64,000 bases of DNA from Buddleja alternifolia. Its lineage: Eukaryota; Streptophyta; Magnoliopsida; Lamiales; Scrophulariaceae. The stretch covers positions 14,248,708 to 14,312,707 of the forward strand of contig CM033391.1 in assembly GCA_019426215.1 (NCBI GenBank), in the 5' to 3' direction. The position numbers and the translations under genes are program-made. Under the pieces are notes generated by a model. The model had not been told where the DNA came from, searched no databases, and was given only the letters and a program-made list of their open reading frames with translations. Below, piece after piece: positions 22,238 through 34,512 of the stretch (position 1 is the first letter of the stretch; every line of letters starts with the position of its first letter).

Positions 22238-25200
22238 TGTTAGGTGTATGCCCTCAATGCCTATGAGGAATTAGATTGTGTAAGGCTTAGATAAGTTATT
22301 TGTACAAAACGTTTGATATTTCTATTTATAGAATAAAGGTTTTGATTTTGCTCATATAAATCTAATGGCATTTAAATGTATTGAACAAATTAGTCCAAGA
22401 GATTTCAAAATAAACTTTCCACCTCTTATGGACAAGAGGAGACACTGGAACAGTCCAGTACTTAATATCTAAAACTGGGAGTTCGTGAGTTAAGAATATT
22501 AATTAGGCATTAATATTCAACTCATGCCACCTTCTTTGACAAGGAAGTGCCAGCCGTACACTGATTAGATAGTGGGAGCTGGTGTCATGAATATGATTAA
22601 TGGAATTAACATATTTGAACTCGACTCGCATTAATCCAATCACATGGGTATTTACTTTTTGACAGTCAATGATCGGGATTAAGATTACGATAGTATGTGT
22701 GAACTTTAGACCTGAGGAGTCATTTATAACATGTTTGTAGTATTGGATATGTTATCAGAGAACTCCATAACATGCTTGTAGTATTGGATATGTTATCAGA
22801 GTAATTAGACCCGTATCACTTGATAGGTGGGGTCGACCTCGAAGTACGATCTAATAGTGCATTCGATGTTATAAGATAACTTACCAAAATGGGATTCACC
22901 GTCGCGACAGTAAACGAGTATGTGACCTGTACAATCGTAAGTAATTGAAATTATAAGTCTTTGGCCAAAGCATATAAACTATCCAGTGATTTTCACTAAG
23001 GGTAGTTTAATAATTTCACATTATTATGATTCCTAGTACAGTATCAAGTTCTATGAGTTTGGCTAAACCATGACTCTTACTTGATTGGGTCATGTCGGTG
23101 AAAAGTTTATACACATATAGTATTCATAGTCAAGGTTGTGATGACATAATCATCTCATTTTCAATTGGGTTACAATTTGGTTCCACGGTGTTGGATAGAT
23201 AACAACCTTATCCTTTTGAATCCTCTCATTGCCAATTGAATCGAGTCTAGAGAGTCACGCTATGTGAAGAAAAGGAATATTTCCTTAAGCTATAGTAATT
23301 TTGGTAAAATCACCTTTGATGTGAATTGTCTAACAAAATAAATGCCATGATTTAATTAAAGATATTTAATTTGATTAAATAAATTAATTAAATCATATTA
23401 ATTCATGAGTTAAATTAATTGGAAATTAATTTATAAGTTGATTTATAATAATTGGATTAATATTAATTGGATTAATGTAATTAATTAATTACCAATTTGA
23501 TTGGACTTGGATTTAATTAATTACACATGGGCTAAGTAAAAAACAAGCCCGAAGCCCATCTCCAAGGCCTGGATCGGCCGCCCCTCACTGATTAACCCTG
23601 GGGGTGTCTTTTACTTGGTAGAAGAATTCAGTCAGTGTCAGAACTCGATACAGAGAAGTCATTGTTTTAGAATCTGACACTGAGCCAAAATAAACCTAGA
23701 GCATTAGGAAAGAAAAACCCCTCCATCTCCATTTGTCTAGCCGCCTGCAATAGTTGCCGAGGAGGAGATAGAGCTTTTCTTGGAGAATTTTTCTTCCGCG
23801 TGATTATCTAGCGGCAGGAGTCCGGGGCTGCTGCTGATAAATCAAGAATCAATTGACGAAAAAGGTAATTCGATTACTATTGACAACTTTCTTTAATTGA
23901 TCTATATGCAAATATCATGAATATCCCCGAATTGGATTCTCGGGTGTGATTCGGATTAAAATTTTCATCCACTAGACCGAATCACTGTTAGAGTATATGC
24001 CCTCGAATGCCATAAAGAGGATAGATTTATAGGGCATAAACATTGTAACTAAACTATGATTTTTCTATTAATATAAGGCAGTTGATTGTTGTTTTCATAT
24101 AGGCATTTATAAGGTGTGAATAAACAACGTAAAGTCCTTGATGACAAGGCGAACCTTCTACCTCCTATGGGATAGGAGGAAAGACACTAGAATGGTTTGA
24201 CCCTTGACATCTAAAAGGGTTCGCAACTCTAAGAAATATTGATTGGGCATCAATAGTGAATAAAGACTTGTATGATGTAAGTTTCGACAGAGAAAGTGCT
24301 AGTTGTACACTATGGAAATGGTAGTGGGAACTTATATCATAGACGTGGCAGTTAGACTGATATGTTCGAACACGGCTCGCATCAGTTCATCACATGGGTA
24401 TTCACTCATTGACAATCAATGATGAAACTGATAAGTAGTTATAGGTACGTGTGAACCTCTGACCTGAGAAATCGAGTTGAAGATATACTTGTGACATCAA
24501 GTCTGCCATTAGAGTAGTTAGATTCAAATCACCTATTGGTGGAATCGACCTCGAAGTGCGACTTGATGGGCAAGTAGCATTGTTAACTGATTTGCAATAT
24601 GGAATTTATTCTCTCATAAGTGAATGAGTAAAATATCTTATGCGATCATGAATAAGTGAGGATGAAAGTCTTTGACCAAAGCATTTAAATACCTCGACTT
24701 ATTATGAGCTTAGGCATATGGTCAAGTTATATGAGTTTGACTTTAAACCACGACTCTTACTTGACCGGGATATAAGAATAAAGGTTTGTACACGTACGGT
24801 ATTCATGGCATAAAGGTTTGGAATAATCCTATTCATTCGTTCTCAATTGGGTTACGGTGTGAGCCACGAGACTAGCTAGGTGTCACTCACTTAATTGGGT
24901 TACGGTGTGAACCTAAAGAGTCGCGCTTAAAGGAAGTGCAAAAGGAAAAATATGGGAAAAAGACTTGAGAGAAATTCACGGCATTGCATGCCGTAATTAA
25001 TTAATTAATTATTGGATAATTTAATTAATTAATTAAATTAATGGGTTAATTAATTTCTTGGAGAAATTGAATTATAAATTAATTAGGAATTGAATTAATT
25101 GGATTATCAATTTATTTATTGGATAAATAAATTATCCGATTAATTAATTAGCAAGCAAGACGAAAGCCCGTTGACTTCCGAGCCCACTAAGGGGCGGCCA

Positions 25201-25581
25201 AATAGACGCCCAAATAGGGCTCTTGCATGCTAGTGTTATTGTTTTATAATGATATAAATATATCACAAGGTGAAAAATAACACAAGGCAACTTACATAAC
25301 TTTCTCTCCAAGAAAAAGTCTCCCACCTCTCTCTCTCTCTCTCTAGCCGTCTTTGACAAGGAAGAAAGGAGGAGTTTTTCGTTTTTGATTCCGGCGTGAC
25401 GAATTAGAGACGTTGGCAAATTCGGCGTTAGAGAAAAGGATCACGTTCAGAAATCAACATACGCGAGAACGGTAATTTTTCTATACACAATTAAACACGA
25501 GGATTAGAGATGATTCGGGCTTTGGGAATTAGATTTACTTTCCGCTGCATTTTATTCATATAATTCTCAACAATCACAACA
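22238..25581 (+). mobile_element. Solo LTR B (family A), interrupted by solo LTR C
   Basis: Starts TGTTAGGTGTATGCCC at 22238 and its last four bases AACA resume at 25578-25581 after C. Flanked by TTTTG on both sides (22233-22237, 25582-25586), a perfect 5-bp duplication. About 1.75 kb without C. It contains a ~50-bp tandem duplication near 22725-22800 ('taacatg.ttgtagtattggatatgttatcagag') absent from C. No coding sequence and no polypurine or primer site beside it, hence a solo LTR left by recombination. Confidence 0.85.
23986..25572 (+). mobile_element. Solo LTR C (family A), nested 4 bp from the end of B
   Basis: TGTTAGAGTATATGCCC at 23986 to ATTCTCAACA at 25572. Perfect 5-bp duplication ATCAC (23981-23985, 25573-25577). 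1,587 bp. Shares with B and A the block around 'gagtagttaga', 'ggtgg.atcgacctcgaagtgcgact' and 'cacatgggtattcact'. An inner segment near 24835-24915 is rearranged so that 'caattgggttacggtgtga' occurs twice. Non-coding. Confidence 0.9.
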
Positions 25582-25760
25582 TTTTGCACCCCTAAAAATA
25601 GCCTAAGTAGGCACTTTCCACCCCAAGAAAGAAAAACCCACACTTTGCACCCTTAAAACCTATTTGTAGTTGCACTATGCACCCCCAACTCTTTCTTTCT
25701 TTCTCTCTATATATCCATATTTAATATATATATATATATACATATATCTCTATATACATA
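25582..25760 (-). repeat. Left boundary repeat, inverted partner of 44790-45470
   Basis: On the minus strand this reads 'gggggtgcatagtgcaa', 'aaataggttttaagggtgcaaa' and 'ggggtggaaagtgccta' in the same order as the plus strand at 44865-45470, including the adjoining CT/AT tract. The 22150-22232 sequence continued it before solo LTR B was inserted ('caccccaaagcattttg'). It marks one edge of the viral/copia block. Confidence 0.65.
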
Positions 25761-26989
25761 TATATATATATATATGTTATTAAATATGGATGTGTGCATA
25801 TTATGTATATTATTAAATAAATAAAATATTTTTTTGTTTGTTTGACAAGCAAATATAAAAATTACACCCAAGCTTCTTCTTTAGTGAAGAAAAAAATGAG
25901 AATAAACTTTTTTCTACATACCCCAACTAAAGTTAAATTGTCAAATTAACAAGAAAAGATTTCAACCGTTTAGGTTAGATCTTGAAAATGCTAAAGTTGG
26001 AATTATACATATTAATAGTGATACTTCTCTACTTCTTTGTTAAGTGAGGAAGAACTATTATAGAAAACTAAAAGAGAGATTATTGAAAGTTAAATATCTT
26101 TCTCCATCTAATATAATTTATTATATATAAAGAAGTCACAATAAAAATCAGAAAGACTAAGGGTGAACATCAAGTCAAAATCCAGAGCCGACTTAAGTTT
26201 TGAGCTCGAGCCGAGCCTAATGATCCGAGCTTTTGTAATAAGCTGAGCTCAAATTAAATTGTACTTATTTTGAGCTAGTAAAGCTTAGATATGCAAAACA
26301 ATATTTTATTTATTAATTAATATATACATATATAATAATATATCTAGAAATCTCTTTATTAATATTTATCATGATATTTTTAATAATATATATACAGATA
26401 TCCAAATTTAATAACATATGCACCTAATGCCCAGGGACACCGAATGGATTCCAGAAAGGGAAAACAAATATGGAAGATTTATTGGACCTAATGCAGGGAG
26501 TAGTAAATCGAGGGACCCCCAGTTTCTCTCAAAGGATACTTTTGCAAGGATCGCCACAAATTTACAACTTATTTCACAGTTTAGTAATCCGTCAGTGAAA
26601 TTAAATCATTGAGAATACTCATACAAACGTCCAAACTTGCCAAACACAACGACAAAAAACGGCAACAGTGTGGATATCATTCTCAACAATTCCATTTCAG
26701 CCAGTTTACTAAACAAACTCATTAGAGCCCATGCCATAATGTAAATCCCTTTTTAGAATTATTAATCCATGTTTTTAGAATAATTACGAGATTCAGATAT
26801 AATTTAACACAAAAGGATTTAGCCTATAAGGCTCATCCTTCACACAAAAATAAAATAGACTTGGAAATAAATAGAGAACTTACAATATAAACTGCTTCTT
26901 TTATTATTGCTTTAAACTTTAGTACAATACTTATCCGAGCTTGCTATATTACACAGAGGATGGAGGCTGAAGCGAAGGATAGAGAGGGA
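25761..26989. other. AT-rich block between boundary repeat and viral remnant
   Basis: Contains a fragment around 26163-26285 with 'gagctcgagccgagcc' and 'gggtgaac' like a plant hAT end, but with no second end found. The phrase 'atatccaaatttaataacatat' at 26399-26420 recurs at 44778-44799. A weak plus-strand ORF at 26418-26612 has no recognised motif. From about 26820 the minus strand could be viral leader. Confidence 0.35.
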
Positions 26990-27048
26990 AAGGAAAAGCT
27001 TCCTAAACTCTAAAGTAAAGCTTACAAAATAACTAAACATAGCCCCCC

Positions 27049-27056
27049 TTTTATAA
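27049..27056 (-). promoter_or_regulatory. Possible caulimovirid promoter TATA box
   Basis: On the minus strand TATAAAAG followed by a G-rich run lies about 150 bp downstream of the last viral ORF. Known caulimovirids place their pregenomic RNA promoter there. Just upstream (27117-27176) GAACAG/CTGTTC units are repeated five times. Inferred from position; activity in this decayed copy is unknown. Confidence 0.35.
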
Positions 27057-27202
27057 GAGTTTTAAGGTGGCGGATTTCAAACCAAAATTAAAAATAGTTG
27101 ATACTATTTACACAGTACTTTTACTGTTCATTGAACAGTAACGAACAGTTATGAACAGTTATTTCTGTTCATGAAGGAGACGTTTCTCTTATTTGGTCTG
27201 CT

Positions 27203-28372
27203 TTATTTTCTTGATTTGTCTCTGGAAGAGTCTCCTTTCAAATTTTCCATAATTTGGTCAAAATTATCTTCTATGGAGATATCATCCGGGTCTTGAGCAT
27301 CTTGGGATTTGATTAAATCTTCTGTATTATTTCCTTTGCTTGAAGATGCCATGGAAGTATCACTCTTGTCCTCTTCTTCCAATTCTTCCATTAATTTTTT
27401 CTTCATATTATTGAGATATATCTCAATCATCTGTTCCTTTGAACTGGTCCCAACTTTCTGTTTGATCTGTTGAGAAATTTCTGTAATGTTGATAGCAGAA
27501 TGCTGCATCTTCTTCTGGTTTTGATTATAAAGATTTTTATAAAACTTTATTTTGTCATCAATCTTTTGTATGGTATCATGACCATTCAAGGATTTTGTGT
27601 CGGGATTAATTTGAATCATTTTTTTCAAAACTTTGTATATGTTACTCTTGTTATTGCTGGGATATTATCCTCATTATATTCCACTTGTGGACGCCATTTC
27701 TATATCCATGGGATTGAAAATTCAATAAAGAAATGAAATGTTTCTATTTTTTCTGGTCTATGAGACTTAGAAATTTCCAAAAATTTTGTGGAATATTGTT
27801 TCCATTCTTGAAACAATCCTTTAAGGATTTCAGGTAAAATTTCAGCTTTAGGGATATAAAATTTTCACCATTTAATAAACCAATTTGGTATAGAGTGATT
27901 ATAAACCTCTCCACAAATTTTTATAAACTATGTATGTGAATGTTTCTCGTTTTCATATAAGAAAACATTTTTGAAAGCTTTAACATAATCTCAATAATTA
28001 TATTTAATGGGACTATTATTAAAATAAAATTGTTTTTCTTTGAATGGAGATATTCCCCATTCTTCTATTGATATAATCTTTTTGATTATTATTTTGGAAA
28101 AGTTATAAAGTTCCTTATTTCCACCACTAAAAAATGTGTTATTTCACAAAGCTCACCATTTCTGAGAATATTTTCATAATACTGTTGGAATTTATAACTT
28201 CCAAAAGTGTAACTATGATTATTAATATATCTTTCTAAAAGTTCTCAGGGATTATTTTCCCATTTTAAATCATTATTATTGATAAAGAGTATAACTCTTT
28301 GCTGATCATTTTGAACATAGTTCATATTATGAACTTTTTCATCTTCTTCATTTCCCAAAATTTTTTAATATG
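27203..28372 (-). pseudogene. Downstream ORF of endogenous caulimovirid, decayed
   Basis: Minus strand. The 3' part is an open frame of 141 codons (27203-27628), acidic and Ser/Asp/Glu-rich toward its end. The 5' part (27629-28372) is coding-like but broken by single stops, with aromatic-rich text typical of caulimovirid proteins. At least five stops (complement at about 27626, 27701, 27929, 27992 and 28247) sit where a Trp codon would be natural (TGG to TGA or TAG). The frame continues across the copia insertion into 42613-42790. The function of this ORF is uncertain: capsid-related, or the inclusion-body/transactivator type. Confidence 0.5.
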
Positions 28373-28377
28373 AGGGG

Positions 28378-30061
28378 TGTTGGTCCCAAGTAGCATACGA
28401 AAGGGTCTAGAAGGGGGGGTTGAATAGACCCTGAAGTCTTTTTCGACTTCAAAAAGTTTCGTACTAAAAGATTTTTGGACGCTTGAAAAGATAGACGCTT
28501 GAAGTGTCTAACGCTTGACTTAAGTGTTCACTTAAAAATATTAGCGCTTTGGCGAAGCGTCTGATGAAGATTGTTTTTAGTAAGTTAACTCAGACTTCAA
28601 GATTTGAATACTTTGACCAAGTAGGTTAAGCGTTCACTTCTTTAATCAGTGTTAGCACAGCGGAACAATTTTTGAGTCTTCTCCTTGAAAGCTTTAGCGT
28701 CACAAGAGGTTTCTTAGTTGCTTAGTGTTTGATTGTGTTTTACTTAATCAGTTTATGCAATGATATGATAGATAAAAGAATTGATTGAAAAGTCAATGAC
28801 ACAATATTTGTAAGGTTCGTTGGGTGGTGTAATCCCAACTACGTCCTTCTTCTCCTCGAACACTTAGAGGCAATCCACTAAAATGATTCTCAAAGAATCA
28901 CACAGAATCTTCTACAAATTAGGGAGAGATGGATGTCGATGACTTGAGCTCCTTGATCACACAGATTTTTGCTCCAAATCACTTCAATCCCCTTGCTTCT
29001 TTCACCCAAAAATATGGCAAGTATCCAACTTCGACTTCACATAGATCGCGAGGCTTGGATAGGGGTTTTTCTAAAAGGGTTTGTTTGATTTTGATGAAGT
29101 TCAAACAACTGGAATATCTCAGTAGTAGTGTAGTTTCTTCAAAAAGAATGTTTGAGATATTGGGTTGACTGTCTCAGGATTTGATGAAAAGCAAAGAGAA
29201 TATTTTCTTGAGTATTTTGGCTTTTCTGAAAGTTTAAGGAATGAGACTTCAATGCAACATCAATTTGGCTTGATGATTGTTCTATATATTGTTTGGCTTG
29301 TTGTTGAAGTTCTATTTATAGGCATTCTTGGAAAAAGTGTCCGTTTGACACATGCAAGGGCGCGTGTCTCTCACTTTCGCGAGTGAACAACTTTTGTCCT
29401 TTTTCCTGAAAATCTGCTGCATCAAAAGTTGGTGTTGCAGTCTTTGAATAGTTGACAGTCCAATAGGGTGGCTTCTCCGTACGTCTGAAAGTACTTATCA
29501 CATTTAATGCTCTTATCAGCATTTAATGCATTTGAATTAAATGCCCGTTGGCATTTAATGCACTGAGAATATCTGCATTAAACTCCTTTCGGTCTGATGC
29601 TTCAGGAGAATGTTTGTCATTTGATAGACGTTTCATTCATGAACTGAAAGTTCCATTTAATCTGGAGGACTATTTAATGTTTAGACGCTGGGAAAAGTCT
29701 TCAGACTTCATTTAGAAGTGTAGACGCTTGAGACTTCAGTCTTCGTTACTTGACATCTCACTCAAAACATGTCAGGCGCTTATAGTGAACTTCTTCAAAC
29801 TTCATTCACTATTGATTTCTTGGACGCTTGGAGTCTTCAGATTTCGCAGTCTTGATAAGCTCACTCAGAAAGTATCGAACGCTTAATCCAACCGACTTCT
29901 TGATCTAAGAATGTCAAAAGTAAAAGATAAAATAAAGCCTATACATTTCTAATGTTCAAATGCTTATACAAGTATATATGAAATTTAAGCATACATAACT
30001 TTGGGGTCTAACAAGATTTCTAATTGTCATCATCAAAATCTTAACATGAAATTTCCTATCA
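28378..30061 (-). repeat. 3' LTR of the copia element
   Basis: Near-identical to 40928-42607. Rich in GACGCTT/AACGCTT units on the plus strand (for example 28478, 28494, 28511). Contains a cluster 'gcatttaatgc' near 29505-29565. Apparent plus-strand ORFs (28929-29168, 29165-29386) are antisense to the element and occur in both LTRs; I do not treat them as genes. Confidence 0.95.
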
Positions 30062-30076
30062 ATTTCCCCCTTTTTG
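30062..30076 (-). promoter_or_regulatory. Polypurine tract of the copia element
   Basis: On the minus strand CAAAAAGGGGGAAAT ends exactly at the start of the 3' LTR, the position needed to prime plus-strand DNA synthesis. Confidence 0.9.
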
Positions 30077-30285
30077 ATGATGGCAATACTCACTCTTTTA
30101 TAGTTCAAGAGTTACGACAGCCAAAGTTAATAAGCGTTATGTTAGTAAGTTAGAGTTAGTTACGCTTCAACGAGATGTTTCAGCTAAAAAATTGCATTTA
30201 TATATATCAGTGATTACAAGCATTTTTACAACTGAACAAATAAAGATATAAGAGACAAGAATATAGATAATGCACATCAAAAGCT

Positions 30286-33200
30286 TTAACGTCTTGGTCT
30301 AACTTTGTATCGCTTGGGCATTTCAGCTCGGATAGCTTCAGTCAGATTGTCTTCCAAGGTCATCATTGCTTCATGATCTTTGTTGATTATAAGCTTATTT
30401 TCTTCTTTCTGTCTCTTCTTGAAAGCAGTAAAATGATTGTCCCAATCAGTTGGGTCAATACCCATATACCTTAGGCAAATTCGAAAAGCTTGGATAAAGT
30501 CAGTCATCTTCCTCTCTTCAGCTAAGATTCTTGGATCTGTAGGTTCTGGAATAGATGTTCTTTGAAGAGAGATGTCAAACTGTTCAAGCAGTGCTCTTGT
30601 AGGTATTAGTAGATTTGGATATAGTGCTCTTGGAGGTTCCTTTAGTGTACTACTAGGCGCTCCAGAGGTACTTACTTTCAAAGCAGTTATCCAAGATGGG
30701 GGACTAAGCGCAGAAGGAGAAAGAAAAACTTGACGCTTAGGAGACGGAGGCTCTTCCCTTGAACTAGACGCTTTCCTCTTTTCTCCTTTCTTCTTCTCTT
30801 CCTCCTTATTGCCATCATCAGTCTTTAGGAAATGATCTGTGAGTAAGCTGACCTGATGAGCAATCTGAGACATAGAATCTGTGATGTCGTCTAGACGCTT
30901 GTCGAAGCGTTCTTGCAAGGCGAGAAGCTTGGCGCTGGTAGCATCATTTAGAGAAGTCTCAAGGGTTTTTAGGCGCTTTTCAAGCTCTTCTTTCATGGCA
31001 AGTTGGTTTGCTTGAGTGGCATCATGCATTTCTTGAAAGTCTTGTTTGTACTCACCAACAGCCGCTTGAGCTGAACTACGCATATGAGCGATTTGAGCGC
31101 TCATAACGTGAGTCTCAATCTTTGCCAAATCGTCTTTAATCCAGTGAAGAGATTCTTCGTTCTGAGTAGCATGAGCACTGATACTCTCCAAAACGGATTT
31201 GAGCAAAGGACCAAAAGATTGACTCTCATCTAGATGAACTGCTTGAGGAGCCGGTCGCTTGAACCTGGATGAGTGTTTGAGAGAGTCAATGGGAACTTGA
31301 TATGCGGGATCAAAGACAGTACCTCGAATGTCAAGAGAAAGATCCTCAGCAGTATCATCAGTAACGGGTTCAGGAGCGTCAGAAATATCCTCTGGTTGAG
31401 AAGCTTGAACGAGTTCTTCAGCAGACGCTGGAATACTTGTAATTACAGACGTGAACGCTTCAACTGACTTAGCAGGCGCTTCCTCAAGCGCTGACTCAAG
31501 TTGACGAAAGTCATCGAATTGGAAGTTCCAATTTGCTAAATCGGTATAAGAGGTGGACGAAGCTTCCAAAAATTCAGTGAGTCTGGTTCGAGATATACAA
31601 GTACCGGAAATGAATGTGCGAAGGGGACTATCAATGGCCCTGATGTGCATTGGACCAATGATATCTAGCACATGATTCGGAAAGACTTTGGACGGCGCTT
31701 GACAGATAGAGAAGATTGAATCTGGGCAGTAATGTCTGGAAAATCCAATCAAGCAGTCTGAGGGAAGAGACGTAAGACGCTGATTCTCAGGTACACAATC
31801 AGCATAGTACTCTTCTAAGTATGGATATATCGCTTGAGCCAGCTCTTGGTTCCTTTCAAGCAGGGAGAGGACAAACTCATAATGACCGAGTACCTCGCTG
31901 CGGATAGAAGGGAGCAGTGGATATCCTTTAAATGAATTGATTACTGAGCCGTTCCAAGATCTAAGATTGGCAGTGAAGATTTTATCGAACAGAGATACGG
32001 GAGTCAAAATCTTCACCATCAGATTGAAATTCTCCTCGCAGTGGCTCGGAGCAAAATTTAAGCACGATACAGAAGAGGTACCACTGGAAGATGCTTGAGC
32101 GTTGAACAGAAGAGGAGAAGTGGATAATCTGTGAAGCTCTTGACGCAGACACTGCTCAATTTGATGTCTAACGATTGGGAGCTTTAGAACAGGTCCAACT
32201 CTCTGTTGACGCTGCTTGAGGCAATACTTGGCGAACTGACGCTTCTTGTCATGCATGCCTATGCCAAAAACCCAGTTAACTTCATTCATGCAGTAGTCTG
32301 TTCCCGCATTGACCATAGCAGGAATGCCTTCATGATGAATATCTCTGATAGATTCAAAGCGATATCTATCAGGATGGTATTTGGCATTCCAGACACTGTC
32401 AAAAAAAGCATCGGCTTCAGTCTGAATCAAATCTGTCAAAGATTCAAGACGCTCACCGGCATGAACTGCTTTATTCTTCCATAGGCGAAGTGGATTGACT
32501 AAAGATATATTTTCAGCACTATGAGCAGTCTGAGGAAAGTGTGTGTAGCCTTCTCTGTTCAAGACGGACTCTGATGGGTTGAGAAAGCTCGGACGAAGGG
32601 GCTCATACACACGAATGTTGTAATCCCTTAAAGCGAAACCGGTTGGTTTGCTGTGGCCATAATCTAGATAATATGCCAGATCTATGTCACATCTAGGTGT
32701 TCTTCCTCCTTGTCTGTCTTGTTGAAGAATAACGAAAGATGGTATTTGGCCAGGGGTCTTTCCAAGTTGAGTAGCCAGATAATACTTCCTCTCAATTTCT
32801 GTTAAAGCAGCGTGAAATACTGTATCCCAGATTTGACGGTCAGTATTAATCAGCAGAGCAATGTCATTCTCAGCAGCAATGTATCATTCTTCATTATATC
32901 CTGCAGGAATGAAATCTTCTTCGAGCGCTGGGGGCAAATAGTTGATTGAATGATCAATCGTCTTCAGCGTGTCGAGTTTGAAGAAGTGTCTAGGCGCTGG
33001 AACGTCTTCAGCAACACTCTGACCTTCTGAGCGTGCCTCTGTTATAGCCTGAACAGGGATGGAAGTCTGAACCTCTGTAGTAGCAGGTTCCTCAGCTTCA
33101 ATTGCAGCAACTTCTGCGGCAACATCTTTAGCAATAGTGACAACTTCTGTCATATCAACATCCAGGAGGACAATTGTTGACGCTTCAGCAGCGGCTGGAA

Positions 33201-34512
33201 CTATAGCTGTAATACAAGAACTATCCTCTATAAGAGCAGGATCTTCTACAGATGTAGGGATAGAAATGTTGTGGGAAGAAATAAACTTACCCTGAGAACT
33301 TGTCTCAACAGCAACACTTTGAGCGCTTGGCTCAACAGCAATTTGAGCGCTTGGCTCATCAGCAACTTGAGCGCTTGGCTCATCAGTCTCAGGCTCTTCA
33401 GGAACAGGAGCAACTCGACGCTTGCTAGTCCTGGAACGCTTGAAGATTTTCTTCACGTTGACTCCTTCAACGAGCTTAAACGTTGGAGCGGGAGGATCAG
33501 CAGCTGGTTCTTCAAAGTCTATTTGTTTGATGATCCCTTCCAGCTTCCTCCTCTTGAGAGGTAACTTGTCCTTAGCATCCTCATCGGTTTCCTCATCGTC
33601 CTTTTGAGGAGAAGGAACAAATTGAGCCTTGGGCTTTCTGGGAGCCCTCTTCTTTGTTGCAGCCGGACGCTTCACGGCTTCTTCTGGAATTGGACGCTCC
33701 GCTTCCTCATCGGACGCTTGACGTACTTCCAGACGCTCAGAAAGTAGTTTAGCAGCACCACCAATTTTTGGAGGATTGAACAGATTATTCAGAATCCTTT
33801 TTCCTAATAACTTGGACTTATTCAACGGAAGACCAGACGAGTATACACACTGTGATTTGTACAACAGGTCACTTAGAACGAGTCCATAAGGTTTATTCGA
33901 GGCACTTAGACTGTCCCGAAACCTTCCAAAGATGTACTCACTCCAGTTGATTTTGATGTTGAGGAGTATAGTAGTCATCATCTGAAATTGTACGGGGTTC
34001 ACCTTATCAAAGGTTCCCACTCGGCATTCTATGATCTTGCTGCAGAAATCAGCCAACAGCCGGTATTTGGACACCAGGTCTTTCTTTTCGAAGTATTGAG
34101 TGTAGGGCACATCGTCGTACGCACTCATAGTTGTCCAGGCTTCCTTGATCTGTTTTAATGTAACGCAATCCAATGCCTCACCCTCATTTGGAAGATTGAA
34201 GTTCTTGGCAATGGTGGAAGCAGATAAGAGAAATTTCTTTGGAGACGCCTTCTTGGATAAAGAAATTAGACAAGAGATAGACTTCTTGTCCTCTGAAAGT
34301 TTAGCAGTCTTCCAAAAGGTATCGACTTCAGTTGGAAACATATATGAGTATTGGGTCAAGAACGGTTTGAGCCCAGCTTTGACGACCACGTCCATCATGT
34401 CTGTTAGGTTGATCTGAGGTTGTTCATAGAGAAATTTCCAGTCGACAACAAGGCCTTCAGTCACCTTGATGGTAAGTTCAGCAGAAGTAGACGAAGATTT
34501 CTTTGGTGCCAT
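30286..34512 (-). CDS. Env-position ORF of the copia element, one in-frame TGA
   Basis: Two long frames (34512-32884, 542 codons, and 32610-30286, 774 codons from its first Met) are in the same phase. The sequence between them is also open, so they form one 1,408-codon frame with a single TGA at 32886-32884. ATG at 34512 follows an A-tract. The N-terminal ~250 residues are globular. Then come basic clusters (KKRAPRKPK, LPLKRRKLE, KRSRTSKRR) like nuclear signals, and an acidic/Ala-rich part with repeated EPSAQ units (33290-33390). The second half has a globular part, a coiled-coil-like stretch near 31150-30830, and a basic KKKGEKRKASSS tail segment. No signal peptide or membrane segment is seen, so a fusogenic envelope is not supported. 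SIRE relatives carry coiled-coil env-like ORFs here. The TGA may be CGA-to-TGA decay or a readthrough codon. Confidence 0.75.

Noticed and set aside
28929..29386. Plus-strand ORFs in the 3' LTR, repeated at 41476-41933
   Set aside because: They lie in both LTRs, antisense to the element, overlap each other and show no family motif; the duplication only reflects the LTR pair.
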